In this document: one piece after another, positions 25,295 through 35,239 of the stretch
Numbering within the stretch: position 1 is the first letter of the stretch
How the letters are laid out: every line of letters begins with the position of its first letter
Assembly (NCBI RefSeq): GCF_049674955.1
Contig: NZ_CP187232.1
Span: 4,154,001-4,218,000 of the forward strand
Direction: 5' to 3'
Source: Sphaerisporangium viridialbum
Lineage (GTDB): Bacteria > Actinomycetota > Actinomycetes > Streptosporangiales > Streptosporangiaceae
DNA length: 64,000 nt
Translations under genes and position numbers: made by a program
The notes under the pieces: model-generated
Database searches by the model: none
The model's input: the letters and a program-made list of their open reading frames with translations, nothing else
What the model was told of the DNA's origin: nothing

Positions 25295-26407
25295 TCAGTC
25301 CTGGGAGAGCAGGCGGTCGCGCGTGGCGCGGGCGATGCCGGGGTTGTCGGAGAAGACGCCGTCCACCTTGAGCGAGTACAGCTTGTCCAGGTAGCGCATC
25401 ACGTCCCCGGTGGCACGCGGGTAGACCGGGCTGCCGGGGTTGCCGAGCCGGTAGTCCACGGGAAGCTGGGAGTTCTCCGGCCGGACCGTCCAGGTGTGGA
25501 CCAGTAGCCGCGCGCGGTGAGCGTCCCGCACGAGCGGCGTGGGCGCCTGCGTCCTGCCGTCGGGGCCGATCGGGATGATCCGCGTGGTGGCCACGCCCAG
25601 GCCGTCGGCGTACCGGGAGATCTCCCGCAGGCCCTCGGGCGTGACGAGGTCGGTGTACGTGCGCGGGTCGCCGGCCGCCACCAGGTCGTACGGCGCGCCG
25701 CTCGCGTTGATGAGCTGGATGAGCCGCAGGCGGGTGGCCGAGCGCAGCTCCTTGAGGTTCTTGGTCTCGAACGACTGGATGAAGACCGGGGACCGCAGAC
25801 TGTCCCAGCCGTGGCGCTTGAGGGCCGCCAGCAGGGGCTCCTCCAGCGACAGGCCGATCGAGTCGAAGTACGTCGGGTGCTTGGTCTCGGGGTAGACGCC
25901 CACGCCGTACTTCTGCGCGAGCTCGATGACCTCGTCGAACGTCGGGATCTGGGCCAGCCCGTCGAAGGCGGTGTTGTCGGGCCGCAGGTCGGGGACGCGC
26001 TCCTTGGCCCTCAGCGTGCGCAGCTCGGCCAGCGTGAAGTCCTCGGTGAACCATCCGGTCATCGGCACGCCGTCGATGGTCTTGGTGGTCTTACGATCGG
26101 CGAACTCCGGGTGGTTCGCGACGTCGGTCGTCCCGGAGATCTCGTTCTCGTGCCGGGCGACGAGCACGTGGTCCTTCGTCGACACCAGGTCCGGCTCGAT
26201 GTAGTCGGCTCCGAGCTGCGCCGCCGCCTCGTACGACAGGAGCGTGTGCTCGGGACGGATGGCACTGGCACCGCGGTGCCCGATGATGACCGGTCCCCGG
26301 TCGTCGTGTCCGGCCTTCGCGGCCGTCGCGCTCGCGGGCTGGAGGGCGGCGAGCACCACCCCTCCCACGAGGACGGCCAGCGCACCGGCCAGCGTCTTGT
26401 TCCACAT
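25295..26407 (-). CDS. glpQ: secreted glycerophosphodiester phosphodiesterase
   Basis: 370 residues from ATG 26407; a GTG at 26422 is an alternative. The N-terminal MWNKTLAGALAVLVGGVVLA with a later ASATA is a Sec signal with likely cleavage near residue 30. GDPD catalytic motifs: IIGHRGASAIRPEHTLLSYE, YIEPDLVSTKD and ARHENEIS, with later YPETKHPTYF and SDNPGIA. It cleaves glycerophosphodiesters to glycerol-3-phosphate, so it serves phosphate or glycerol scavenging outside the cell. Ends in a strong terminator. Confidence 0.9.
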   Translation of the reverse strand: MWNKTLAGALAVLVGGVVLAALQPASATAAKAGHDDRGPVIIGHRGASAIRPEHTLLSYEAAAQLGADYIEPDLVSTKDHVLVARHENEISGTTDVANHPEFADRKTTKTIDGVPMTGWFTEDFTLAELRTLRAKERVPDLRPDNTAFDGLAQIPTFDEVIELAQKYGVGVYPETKHPTYFDSIGLSLEEPLLAALKRHGWDSLRSPVFIQSFETKNLKELRSATRLRLIQLINASGAPYDLVAAGDPRTYTDLVTPEGLREISRYADGLGVATTRIIPIGPDGRTQAPTPLVRDAHRARLLVHTWTVRPENSQLPVDYRLGNPGSPVYPRATGDVMRYLDKLYSLKVDGVFSDNPGIARATRDRLLSQD

Positions 26408-26527
26408 CAGAACACACCCCACTCTCTGGTCTCGCGGGGCACGTTAATGTCACGAGCTGTACCCGGGGTGGCGACGCAGTTAACGATCAAAGGTGTGTGC
26501 GTGCCACCTCTCGGGCGGTCGGCACCC

Positions 26528-27061
26528 TCACACGGAGGGGGCGCCCGCGCCGTCGAGATCGGGCGTGGCCCTGCCGGCCAGCCACTCGCGCGCCCGGGCG
26601 AGGTGGCGGTCCGTCAGGCCGGTCATGGGATCCACCTCCACCAGCAGGAACTCGTCCACGCCCGGATGATCCTTGAGGTACTGCCAGTCGGGGGTGCCGA
26701 GGCTGTCGTCGAACCAGACGAACGGGCGGCCCGCGACGTACTCCGCGACGTGCCGGGTCTTGAAGTGCTCGCCCGCGCGGCTGCCGGGGTCGCTGTTGAC
26801 CTTGATGACCGGAAGGGAGGGCAGGCCGATGCGCGGCGATATGTGGTCGTTGGCGTGCTGCTCCCAGGTGGTGGCCCACGCCAGCTCGGCGTCCGCGTCG
26901 CGGGCGAGCTCGGCGAGCTGGCGGCCGTGCCTGCGGTTCAGCAGGATCCGGTACGTCTGCCCGTCGAGCACGCAGTCGTGGCGCCTCAGCCACAGCGAGT
27001 GCCTCCGGGCCGGGTTGAGCACCCCGTCCACGTCCAGCAGTACAAGGGGACGCTTGGTCAC
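26528..27061 (-). CDS. HAD-like hydrolase (HAD_SAK_2 type)
   Basis: 177 residues from GTG 27061 with GAGGAG six nt upstream. HAD motif I is LLDVDGVLNP; WATTWEQHAND is typical of the HAD domain found in Swiss-army-knife RNA repair proteins; motif IV is VWFDDSLG. Probably a small phosphatase/nucleotidase; substrate unknown. Not clearly in an operon: 103 nt separate it from the monooxygenase upstream. Confidence 0.75.
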   Translation of the reverse strand: MTKRPLVLLDVDGVLNPARRHSLWLRRHDCVLDGQTYRILLNRRHGRQLAELARDADAELAWATTWEQHANDHISPRIGLPSLPVIKVNSDPGSRAGEHFKTRHVAEYVAGRPFVWFDDSLGTPDWQYLKDHPGVDEFLLVEVDPMTGLTDRHLARAREWLAGRATPDLDGAGAPSV

Positions 27062-27164
27062 GTGCCGCTCCTCGGTCGTCGGTGCTGGATGCCATGATGC
27101 CGCCACCATGGCCCAGTCTTCCAACTCCGCGGCGGGAGCGGCGGTCACGTCAAGCGTTTCCAGG

Positions 27165-28340
27165 TCAGGCCGCGCGCCCCGCCTCCGCCCGGTCCCAGGC
27201 CTCGGCGAGCAGCTCGTACGAGCGCACGCGGTCGGCGTGGTCGTGGGCGATCGTGGTCACCAGGAGCTCGTCGGCCCCGGTCGCGTCCCTGAGCACGCGC
27301 AGTCTCTCCACCACGGTCTCCGGCGCGCCGACGAACTGCGTGTCCACCCGGTCGGCCACCAGCCGCCGCTCCTCCTGGCTCCAGGAGTGCGCGGCGGCCT
27401 CGCGCGGTGACGGGAAGGCAATCGCCCCCTCCCCGGCGCGGATGCTGCGCACCCACAGCCCGTACGGCGAGGCCAGCTCGCGGGCGGTGGCGTCGTCGGG
27501 GGCGACCACCGCGTCCGCCGAGACGACGACGTACGGCGCGGCCAGGCCCGCCGACGGCTTGAACGCGGCGCGGTAGGCGTCCACCGCCTCCAGCACGCTG
27601 GATGGGCTGACGTGGTAGTTCGCCGCGAAGGGCAGGCCGCGCTCCGCCGCCACCTGGGCGCTCTGGCCGCCGCTGCTGCCGAGGACCCAGACCTCGACGT
27701 CCGCGCCCTCCCCGGGCACGGCGTGGGCGTCGAGTCCCTCGGACGACAGGTAGGTGCCGGCCACCAGGGCGAGGATGTCGTCCACCTGGTCGGCGAAGTC
27801 GGGGGACTCGGCCCCCGGCTGCTGCAGCAGCGACGCGTACAGCGCGAAACGCGGCGAGGTGAGCAGGTGCGCGAACGAGAACGGCGGCGGGATGAGCAGG
27901 CCGTGCGTCTCGCGGGCGGGCCGCGCATCCTCTGGCCGTGCCTCCTCGGGGCGGGGCTCGCCCTCCTTCAGCTCCTTGAGGGCCTCGGCCCGCCGCTGCC
28001 CCGACCGGCCGAGGCCGAGGTCGATCCGGCCCGGGTACAGGGCGTCGATCGTGCCGAACTGCTCCACCACGGCCGCCGCGGTCTGGTGGCCCAGTTGCAC
28101 GGCTCCCGAGCCGACCCGGATGCGGCTCGTCGCCGCCGCCACCAGCGCGATCAGCACGGCCGGGGCCGAGCTCGCGACCCCGGGGGTGAAGTGGTGCTCG
28201 GCGAGCCAGTACCGGTGGTAGCCGAACTCCTCGGCGCGCCTGGCGAGGTCGATCGTGTTCCGCAGGGCGTCCGCGGCGGTGCCGCCGGAGACGATGGGGG
28301 CGAGGTCAAGGATGGACAGCGGGGTCCGATGGGATGACAT
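27165..28340 (-). CDS. luciferase-like monooxygenase, MsnO8 type
   Basis: 391 residues from ATG 28340. N-terminal SILDLAPIVSGGTAADALRN and HRYWLAEHHFTPGVASSAPA are the bacterial-luciferase-like hallmarks, then GAVQLGHQTAAAVVEQFGT and RIDLGLGRSG. An FMN-dependent oxidoreductase on an unknown substrate. Third and last gene of the riboswitch-headed group, 105 nt after the previous stop. The residues around 130-155 are an acidic/Arg-rich insertion. Confidence 0.82.
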   Translation of the reverse strand: MSSHRTPLSILDLAPIVSGGTAADALRNTIDLARRAEEFGYHRYWLAEHHFTPGVASSAPAVLIALVAAATSRIRVGSGAVQLGHQTAAAVVEQFGTIDALYPGRIDLGLGRSGQRRAEALKELKEGEPRPEEARPEDARPARETHGLLIPPPFSFAHLLTSPRFALYASLLQQPGAESPDFADQVDDILALVAGTYLSSEGLDAHAVPGEGADVEVWVLGSSGGQSAQVAAERGLPFAANYHVSPSSVLEAVDAYRAAFKPSAGLAAPYVVVSADAVVAPDDATARELASPYGLWVRSIRAGEGAIAFPSPREAAAHSWSQEERRLVADRVDTQFVGAPETVVERLRVLRDATGADELLVTTIAHDHADRVRSYELLAEAWDRAEAGRAA

Positions 28341-28445
28341 GTCTGCCTTTCGCTGCTGGGACCGGATGTACGGGGGCCGGCGCTCGACCGGTGCCTCGGG
28401 GTGGACTCCCGCCCTGCTCAGGCCGCTGAGACCGGGGCGGGCCGC

Positions 28446-29501
28446 TCAGGCCGGGGCGGGCCGCGGGAAGGGCCTGCTCGGGATGTCCTTGCGCAGCACG
28501 GGCGCGATCTCGCTCTGGAAGAGCTCCAGCGTGGCCCGGTGCTGCTTGTCGGTCAGGCCGTCCGCGTCGGCGCTCAGGTGCATGACCTCGTGGCCGAACC
28601 GCTCGTGGTAGCGGTGGACCTTGTCGATGATCTGCTGCGGGCTGCCCACCAGGATCGAGCCGCGCTCGATCGCGTCCTCCAGCGTGGGGAACACCGGCGC
28701 GAGGCCCAGCCTCCGGAACATCGCCAGCCGCGCGTCGAAGATCGGCCGGTAGGTCTCGACCGCCTCCTGGGAGGTCCTCGCGCCGTAGTAGCCCGCCGTG
28801 CCCGCCCCGACCAGCGCGTCGGCGGGATCGTGCCCGTAGAACTCCCAGCGCTCGCGGTAGTAGCGGATCAGCTCGGCGTACGGCTCGATCGGGTTGGTGA
28901 CGTTGGCGGAGAACAGCGGGTCGCCGTACCGGGCCGCGAGGTCCACCGACTCCCTGCTGGTGGCGCTGCCGTGCCACACGCGGATCGGCCGCTGGAGCGG
29001 GCGCGGCCAGGTCTCGGCGTCGCGCAGCTCGGGACGGAAACGGCCCGACCACGTCACCCTGTCCTCGCGCCACAGGCGGCGGAACAGCTCGTAGGACTCG
29101 CGGTTGCGGTCCCACTGGTCCTCGCCGGTCACGTGGAACAGTTGTGCCTGCGCGGCGCCGTTTCCCTTGCCGATGATGAGCTCCAGCCGGCCCCTGGACA
29201 GGTGGTCCAGGGTGGAGTAGTCCTCGAAGGCCCGTACGGGGTCCAGCAGGCTCAGCGTGGTGACGGCGGTGAACAGCCGGATCTCGGAGGTCCTGGCGGC
29301 GATGTGGCTGAGCACCACCGGCGGTGAGGAGGAGATGAAGGGACGCTCGTGGCGCTCACCGACCCCGAAGCCGTCGAAGCCCAGCTCCTCGGCCAGGACG
29401 GCGTTGTCGACCACCTCGCGCAGCCGCGCCGTGGTCGGCTTGAGCTCGCCGGTGAGGGGGTTGGGCGCGTGGACGATCAGTGTGATGGCGAGGAACTTCA
29501 T
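28446..29501 (-). CDS. luciferase-like FMN-dependent monooxygenase
   Basis: 351 residues. MKFLAITLIVHAPNP, FDGFGVGERHERPFISSSPP, RLFTAVTTLSLLDPVRAFED and RGRLELIIGKGNG place it in the luciferase-like family. The spacing to the upstream monooxygenase is 51 nt and the direction is the same, so it is probably co-transcribed from the SAM-IV leader. Such enzymes in sulfur-starvation operons open C-S bonds of sulfonates or sulfides, but this substrate is unknown. Confidence 0.83.
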   Translation of the reverse strand: MKFLAITLIVHAPNPLTGELKPTTARLREVVDNAVLAEELGFDGFGVGERHERPFISSSPPVVLSHIAARTSEIRLFTAVTTLSLLDPVRAFEDYSTLDHLSRGRLELIIGKGNGAAQAQLFHVTGEDQWDRNRESYELFRRLWREDRVTWSGRFRPELRDAETWPRPLQRPIRVWHGSATSRESVDLAARYGDPLFSANVTNPIEPYAELIRYYRERWEFYGHDPADALVGAGTAGYYGARTSQEAVETYRPIFDARLAMFRRLGLAPVFPTLEDAIERGSILVGSPQQIIDKVHRYHERFGHEVMHLSADADGLTDKQHRATLELFQSEIAPVLRKDIPSRPFPRPAPA

Positions 29502-29552
29502 GCGGGTTCCGTTTCGGCGACGGGATCGGGTCCAGGTCGGGTTCGCAGGGGT

Positions 29553-30758
29553 TCAGACGGCGGCCGAGGCGTAGCGGTTGGCCGCAACGGGCAGGCCGAG
29601 CAGGCCGCGCAGAGTCGGCGCCTCGTACGCGCGGCGGAAGGCCTCACGGGCTTGGAGCACGGGCACCAGGCCCCGGGTGATGGCCGTCAGGTCGGAAGGG
29701 AGCACGCCGGGACGCAGCCGGTAGCCCTCGATGCCCGCCTCCTGCCAGTCGAGGAGCCGGTCGGCGAGCCCCTCGGGGGTGCCGGCGAACACAGCCGCGT
29801 CCGAGACGTGCCCGGCCCCGTCAAGCGAGTCGAGCCGCGACCGGCGGCCGGCCGCCGCCCGGGCGTCGGTGTCGAGGTAGACCAGCAGGTCGGCGAAGAC
29901 ACGCAGGGGCTCGCCCACCCGGCCCACGGCCGCCTCCGCCTCGCGCACCTCCGCGACGATGGCGCGCGCCTGGTCCTTGTCGTGCGGGGTGACGTAGACC
30001 ACGTCGGCGCCGCGTGCGGCGAAGCGGTACGGCAGTGAGGCGTGCGCGAGCGCCGTGACGAGCGGCTGGCCCTGCGGAGGGCGAGGGGTGATCGCCGGGC
30101 CCTTGACGCCGAACCACCGGCCACGGAAGTCGACGTAGTGCAGCTTGTCGCGGTCGACGAAGCGGCCGGTGGCGACGTCGCGGATCACGGCGTCGTCCTC
30201 CCAGCTGTCCCACAGGCGGCGCGCGACCTCGACCGCGTCCGCCGCCTCCTCGAACAGGTCGTTCACGTGCCGGGACAGCTCGGGGGCGTCGTGGTCCTCC
30301 GGCCGTAGAACCGGGAACTCGCGGCGGCCGAAGTGCGCGGCCTCGGTGTGGCGGCCGGAGACCTGCGCGCGCCACCCGGCGCGCCCGCCGCTGACGTGGT
30401 CGAGGGTGGCGATGCCCGTCGCGACGTGGAAGGGCTCGGTGTGGGTGGTCGTGGCCGTGGGCACCAGCCCGACGCGGGTGGTCGCCGGGGCGATCCTGGC
30501 CGCGAGGAGCACGGCGTCGAGCCGCCCGCGGACCTGGTCGGTGCGGTCGTCGGGGCCCTCGTACCGGGAGGACTGCGGACCGAGTGAGTCCTCGATCGTC
30601 ACGAAGTCGAGCAGGCCGCTCTCCGCCTCGGCGGCGAGATCGGTCCAGTAGCGGGCGGAGAAGAGCTCTCGCGGGCGGGCGGACGGGTCGCGCCACGCCG
30701 CGGGATGCCAGCCGGCACCGTCGAGGGCCGCGCTGATGTGGAGGGGAGTGGGCGGCAT
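29553..30758 (-). CDS. luciferase-like monooxygenase (NtaA/SsuD-related), first gene after the SAM-IV riboswitch
   Basis: 401 residues from ATG 30758 behind GAGGAAGAGG. SGLLDFVTIEDSLGPQ, ATTRVGLVPTATTTHTEPFH and DHVSGGRAGWRAQVSG match the FMN-dependent NtaA/DszA/SsuD branch, as do the later VARRLWDSWEDDAV and DFRGRWFGVKGPA. Enzymes of this branch use reduced FMN from a separate reductase to oxidise sulfonates, dibenzothiophene sulfone or nitrilotriacetate. Control by a SAM-sensing leader argues for an organosulfur substrate. No flavin reductase gene adjoins. Confidence 0.84.
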   Translation of the reverse strand: MPPTPLHISAALDGAGWHPAAWRDPSARPRELFSARYWTDLAAEAESGLLDFVTIEDSLGPQSSRYEGPDDRTDQVRGRLDAVLLAARIAPATTRVGLVPTATTTHTEPFHVATGIATLDHVSGGRAGWRAQVSGRHTEAAHFGRREFPVLRPEDHDAPELSRHVNDLFEEAADAVEVARRLWDSWEDDAVIRDVATGRFVDRDKLHYVDFRGRWFGVKGPAITPRPPQGQPLVTALAHASLPYRFAARGADVVYVTPHDKDQARAIVAEVREAEAAVGRVGEPLRVFADLLVYLDTDARAAAGRRSRLDSLDGAGHVSDAAVFAGTPEGLADRLLDWQEAGIEGYRLRPGVLPSDLTAITRGLVPVLQAREAFRRAYEAPTLRGLLGLPVAANRYASAAV

Positions 30759-30853
30759 TCGGGGCCTCTTCCTCGTGCTGCGTCGGCGAGGGCTTCGGCG
30801 AACCGCGATGCGGCCGCTCGCACCCCCACCTCCAGCCGATCACCGCCGGCCGT

Positions 30854-30964
30854 GACCGGCGTTCGCTTGCGGGACGCTGCCGTCCCGCCTGGTCGTCACC
30901 TGGAGCACCCTGCGGACGCGGGTTGCCGACCAGCAAGCCAGGGCTTGTCGCTGGTCTCATGACC
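30854..30964 (-). promoter_or_regulatory. SAM-IV riboswitch
   Basis: The minus strand from 30964 follows the SAM-IV consensus closely: GGTCATGAG, then CCAGCGACAAGCCC and GGCTTGCTGG, the core CGGCAACCC, GGGTGCTCCAGGTGA, GACCAGG closing P1, a further stem GGGACGGCAGCGTCCC and the pseudoknot strand CAAGCGAACGCCGG. The order and spacing match the mycobacterial aptamer from memory. It lies 95 nt upstream of the first monooxygenase start. Binding of S-adenosylmethionine should lower expression, so the operon should be on when sulfur is short. Confidence 0.9.
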
Positions 30965-31532
30965 TGAATCGACGATAGCCACGCGCCGTGAAGTATGCAA
31001 TTCCTACCTGATTAGTTCTAAAACTGGGTGGCCGGTCGCGCCGGGGCCCGGAAACGCGTCGTGCCCCGCACCGTGAGGTGCGGGGCACGAGGTGAGGCTG
31101 AGGGCCGGTGAGCGGTCGCCTCTCGGCGGGTGGCACAACGTGGCTCCAGCCGGACGGTATTCCACGAAGGCAATAGGTGAGGCCCGGGGACACGTTCTCA
31201 CCGACCATCAGGTGTAACCCATACGGGCGCCAGTGCATTCCCGGCGGCGCGTACGGATTCCGGCCGGGGAAAGTCGCCTCCCGTCCAACGGCCGCGCTAC
31301 ATGGATGGGGGATGTGGCCCGGCGGAGGGCGGGACATGGTCGAACGGAGACGCGAGACCGCGGGGTTCCGTCCACCTGGCCATGAGCCGGGCCCCCGGAA
31401 AGGATCGGAAAGGAAGGGAGGCGGCGGGCAGGACGTCCGGCGGCCGGGTGACACCGAGGTCGTGACCGGGCTGTCAGGGGACGGGCGGCGCGGTCGGTGA
31501 CCTCGCCCGCGCCGGACTTCAGGAGGACGATA
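30965..31532. other. intergenic region between riboswitch operon and formaldehyde dehydrogenase gene
   Basis: 568 bp with no convincing protein gene. 30980-31025 is AT-rich and should carry the promoter of the riboswitch operon. A large hairpin (31060-31089) and adjoining sequence may be a small RNA on the minus strand. The last 50 bp lead into the ADH gene. Confidence 0.45.
31060..31185 (-). ncRNA. candidate small RNA ending in a perfect 13-bp terminator hairpin
   Basis: At 31060-31089 a 13-bp perfect stem (CGTGCCCCGCACC) closes a GTGA/TCAC tetraloop; on the minus strand it is followed by ACGCGTTTC. The ~95 nt before it fold locally (GCCGAGAGGC, CCGGCTGGAGCC) and no protein gene ends here on that strand. 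A minus-strand transcript of 100-150 nt would explain the terminator. The 5' end is a guess and I recognise no RNA family. Confidence 0.35.
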
Positions 31533-32684
<1,152 letters not shown>

Positions 32685-32698
32685 CCAGGGTCCCCGCT

Positions 32699-32735
32699 CC
32701 GAGCCCCTCCGGGCACCACCGCCGGAGGGGCTCGG
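32699..32735 (+). terminator. bidirectional terminator between convergent genes
   Basis: A 14-bp perfect stem (CCGAGCCCCTCCGG at 32699-32712 with its complement at 32722-32735) with a 9-nt loop, 14 nt after the ADH stop and just before the stop of the opposing membrane protein gene. Confidence 0.85.
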
Positions 32736-32740
32736 TGCCG

Positions 32741-34462
32741 TCACCGCCCGCGACCCGCCGAGGCGCAGCCGGGGGAGGTCCAGCTCACCCATCCGGGGCC
32801 GGAGGCCGCGCGCCAGCCGCCGGGGTGCCCGGGCCAGGACTCCTCCGGAGGGCGCTCGGCGAGCGGGGGCACGATGACGGTGCAGGCGGCGGGCGGTGGA
32901 GGCTCGTGGGCGGCGTCGAAGGGCGTCAGTTCCGTCCACCAGATCCGGTACGCCAGCGGCAGCCTCACCTTCCACGAAAGCCCACGGTCCACGGCCACGC
33001 CGCCTGTGGTGGGCAGCGGGCCGGGCGCGGCGCGGTGGGCGGGCCCGTCGAAGGTGCCGCCGGTCACGAACATCGCGTTCACGGCGACGAGCGCCGCGCC
33101 GGCCAGCGGTAGCCGGAGCGCGGGCATGGAGGCGGCCAGCAGGCAGGCCAGCAGGGCCATGGCGCGGACCGACGCCGTCACCATGTCCAGCGCCCCGTAG
33201 GACCCCGTGAGGAAGGAGATCTCCGGGAAGTCGAAGGCCACGAAGGCGTACCGCTGGAGCCGGTCGCCCGCGTACAGGGCGGCCACCGTCCCCGTGGCGG
33301 CCATCAGCGCGGCCGAGGCCAGCGCGTGCCGCACGGCGGCGCGCCGGGTCCCGCGGGTCAGCGCAACCAGGCCGGCGAGGGCGAGGACGACCGCCACGCA
33401 CGTCAGATACCGGCCGTAGGCGTAGTTGCCGACCCGGTGCTCGTCGGGCAGCGCGGCCGAGGAGGCGTACGCGGTGCCCGCCGTGACCAGCAGCAGCGCC
33501 AGGGCCGCGACCCGGGCCGGCGCCGGGGCGCGGCGGCACAGCGCGGTGACCGCCGTCGCGGCGATGCCGGCCCCGGCCAGGCCCCAGGTGCCGGCGATGA
33601 GGTACCACACCTGCCCGGCCGCCCCGGAAAGCGCCCAGGCCTGCCCGTCCAGGCTGGTCAGCCGGGTCCACAGCAGCCCTGCGAGGTCGCGGGTGCCGGA
33701 GGGGTAGAGGGCCGCCGCCAGCGCCGCGTTGAGCGCCCGCGCCCCGGCCGCGGCCACCAGCGCGGAGGCCGTGGCCGCGAGACCGGCCCGGCGGGGCAGC
33801 CGGCCGCGGAGCAGGAGGAAGCCGACGATCAGCGCGTGCACGAGCAGCAGGACGGTGCCGCGCAGGTGGACCGCGTACCCGTACCCGGCGAGGAGGCTCG
33901 CGACCACGCCGGGCAGGACCGCCCCGGATCGTACGAAGGCGTGCAGGGCCAGGAGCCAGCCGAGCACCAGTGTCGGCAGGATCGCGTCCGCGAGCGCGAG
34001 CTGGCCGAAGATCAGGGTCGCCGGCAGCAGCGCCGCCGCGAACGCGAGCGCGCAGGCCGCGGCCGGGGCGAGCCCGTGCGGTGGGAGCCGGCGCAGCGCC
34101 AGGTAGCCGAGGGGGAACAGCGCCGCTCCCACGACCGCGCCGACGGCGACGACCAGGCGGTAGGCGAGCGCCGGGTCGTGGACGAGCCAGAAGACCGGCG
34201 CCAGCAGGAGGGGATAGCCGCCCTGGTACAGCGTGCCGCCCGACATGTCCGTCGTGGCGCCGCCGGCCAGCCAGCGGGCCGCGGCCAGGTAGCCCACCTC
34301 GTCGGGGTTGGCGACCGGCCCGGTGCGCCACCGTGCCAGCCACACCCGCAGCAGGAGGTGGGCGAGCCATCCGGCCGCCAGCATCCATCGGACGCGGGGA
34401 CGGGTGGCCCGCCGCGCGGCGGGCGGGGCGGGGGAGACCGGGTGTGGGGTGACGAGCGTCAT
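32741..34462 (-). CDS. GT-C-like polytopic membrane glycosyltransferase
   Basis: 573 residues with roughly 11-12 hydrophobic segments. The N-terminal loop after the first helix carries NPDEVGYLAAARWL, the acidic pair expected for GT-C glycosyltransferases that use lipid-linked sugars, and GGYPLLLAPVFWLVHDP follows. The C-terminal 110 residues form an extracytoplasmic Pro-rich domain. Acceptor and sugar unknown; a role in cell-envelope glycan is likely. Divergent from the two-component system with 102 bp between. Confidence 0.65.
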   Translation of the reverse strand: MTLVTPHPVSPAPPAARRATRPRVRWMLAAGWLAHLLLRVWLARWRTGPVANPDEVGYLAAARWLAGGATTDMSGGTLYQGGYPLLLAPVFWLVHDPALAYRLVVAVGAVVGAALFPLGYLALRRLPPHGLAPAAACALAFAAALLPATLIFGQLALADAILPTLVLGWLLALHAFVRSGAVLPGVVASLLAGYGYAVHLRGTVLLLVHALIVGFLLLRGRLPRRAGLAATASALVAAAGARALNAALAAALYPSGTRDLAGLLWTRLTSLDGQAWALSGAAGQVWYLIAGTWGLAGAGIAATAVTALCRRAPAPARVAALALLLVTAGTAYASSAALPDEHRVGNYAYGRYLTCVAVVLALAGLVALTRGTRRAAVRHALASAALMAATGTVAALYAGDRLQRYAFVAFDFPEISFLTGSYGALDMVTASVRAMALLACLLAASMPALRLPLAGAALVAVNAMFVTGGTFDGPAHRAAPGPLPTTGGVAVDRGLSWKVRLPLAYRIWWTELTPFDAAHEPPPPAACTVIVPPLAERPPEESWPGHPGGWRAASGPGWVSWTSPGCASAGRGR

Positions 34463-34564
34463 GGCAGAGACACTCCGGCGGAGATTCGACCGAACCTTCC
34501 GTGAAATGTCTGGGATTCAGGACATTGACGAAGAGCTGACACTCATGATCGAAATAATGCGGTC

Positions 34565-35239
34565 ATGGCCAGCATCGTGTTCGTCGAGGACGACCCGCTC
34601 ATCCGGGCGTCGGTGGAGTTCGCCCTCTCCCGCCAGGGGCACAGCGTCACGGCCAGGACGACCGGCGAAGAGGGGCTGGAGTGCATCCGGGCGCGCCGCC
34701 CCGAGATCGCCGTCCTGGACGTCATGCTGCCGGGGATGGACGGGATCGAGGTCTGCCGCAGGATCCGCCGCATGGACACCCTGCCCGTGATCCTGCTGAC
34801 GGCGCGGGGCGACGACCTCGACGTGGTCCTCGGCCTGGAGGCCGGCGCGGACGACTACGTGATCAAGCCGACCGAGCCGCGCGTCCTGGACGCCAGGATC
34901 CGGGCCGTGCTGCGGCGGGTGGAGACCACGCACGGCGACGTCTCGACGTACGGAGACCTGGTGGTCGACAGGGGAGCGCTCAAGGTGACCCGGCGTGGCA
35001 AGGACGTCAGGCTCACCCCCACCGAGCTGCGCCTGCTGCTCGCGCTCACGCGGCGGCCCGGGCTGGCACTGACCCGCCAGCAGCTTCTCGCCGACGTCTG
35101 GGAGCACACCTACCCGGGTGACTCGCGCATCGTGGACGCCTGCGTGCAGCGCATCCGGATGAAGATCGACGACGAGCCGTCACGGCCCGGGTACATCGAG
35201 ACCGTGCGCGGGTTCGGCTACCGATTCGTCGCGCCGTGA
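34565..35239 (+). CDS. OmpR/PhoB-family response regulator
   Basis: 224 residues. Receiver domain with VEDDP, phospho-acceptor Asp52 in VLDVMLPGMDG, Thr in LLTARG and Lys in VIKPTEP. C-terminal winged helix from about residue 125 (LTPTELRLLLALTRRPG, VDACVQRIRMKI, RGFGYRF). The stop overlaps the kinase start as GTGA. ATG 34565 lacks an obvious ribosome site and an AATAAT hexamer ends 6 nt before it, so a leaderless transcript is possible. Confidence 0.93.
   Translation: MASIVFVEDDPLIRASVEFALSRQGHSVTARTTGEEGLECIRARRPEIAVLDVMLPGMDGIEVCRRIRRMDTLPVILLTARGDDLDVVLGLEAGADDYVIKPTEPRVLDARIRAVLRRVETTHGDVSTYGDLVVDRGALKVTRRGKDVRLTPTELRLLLALTRRPGLALTRQQLLADVWEHTYPGDSRIVDACVQRIRMKIDDEPSRPGYIETVRGFGYRFVAP

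Noticed and set aside
31177..31500. 107-codon plus-strand frame before the ADH gene
   Set aside because: No ribosome site, Gly/Arg-rich biased composition and no conserved look; treated as non-coding.
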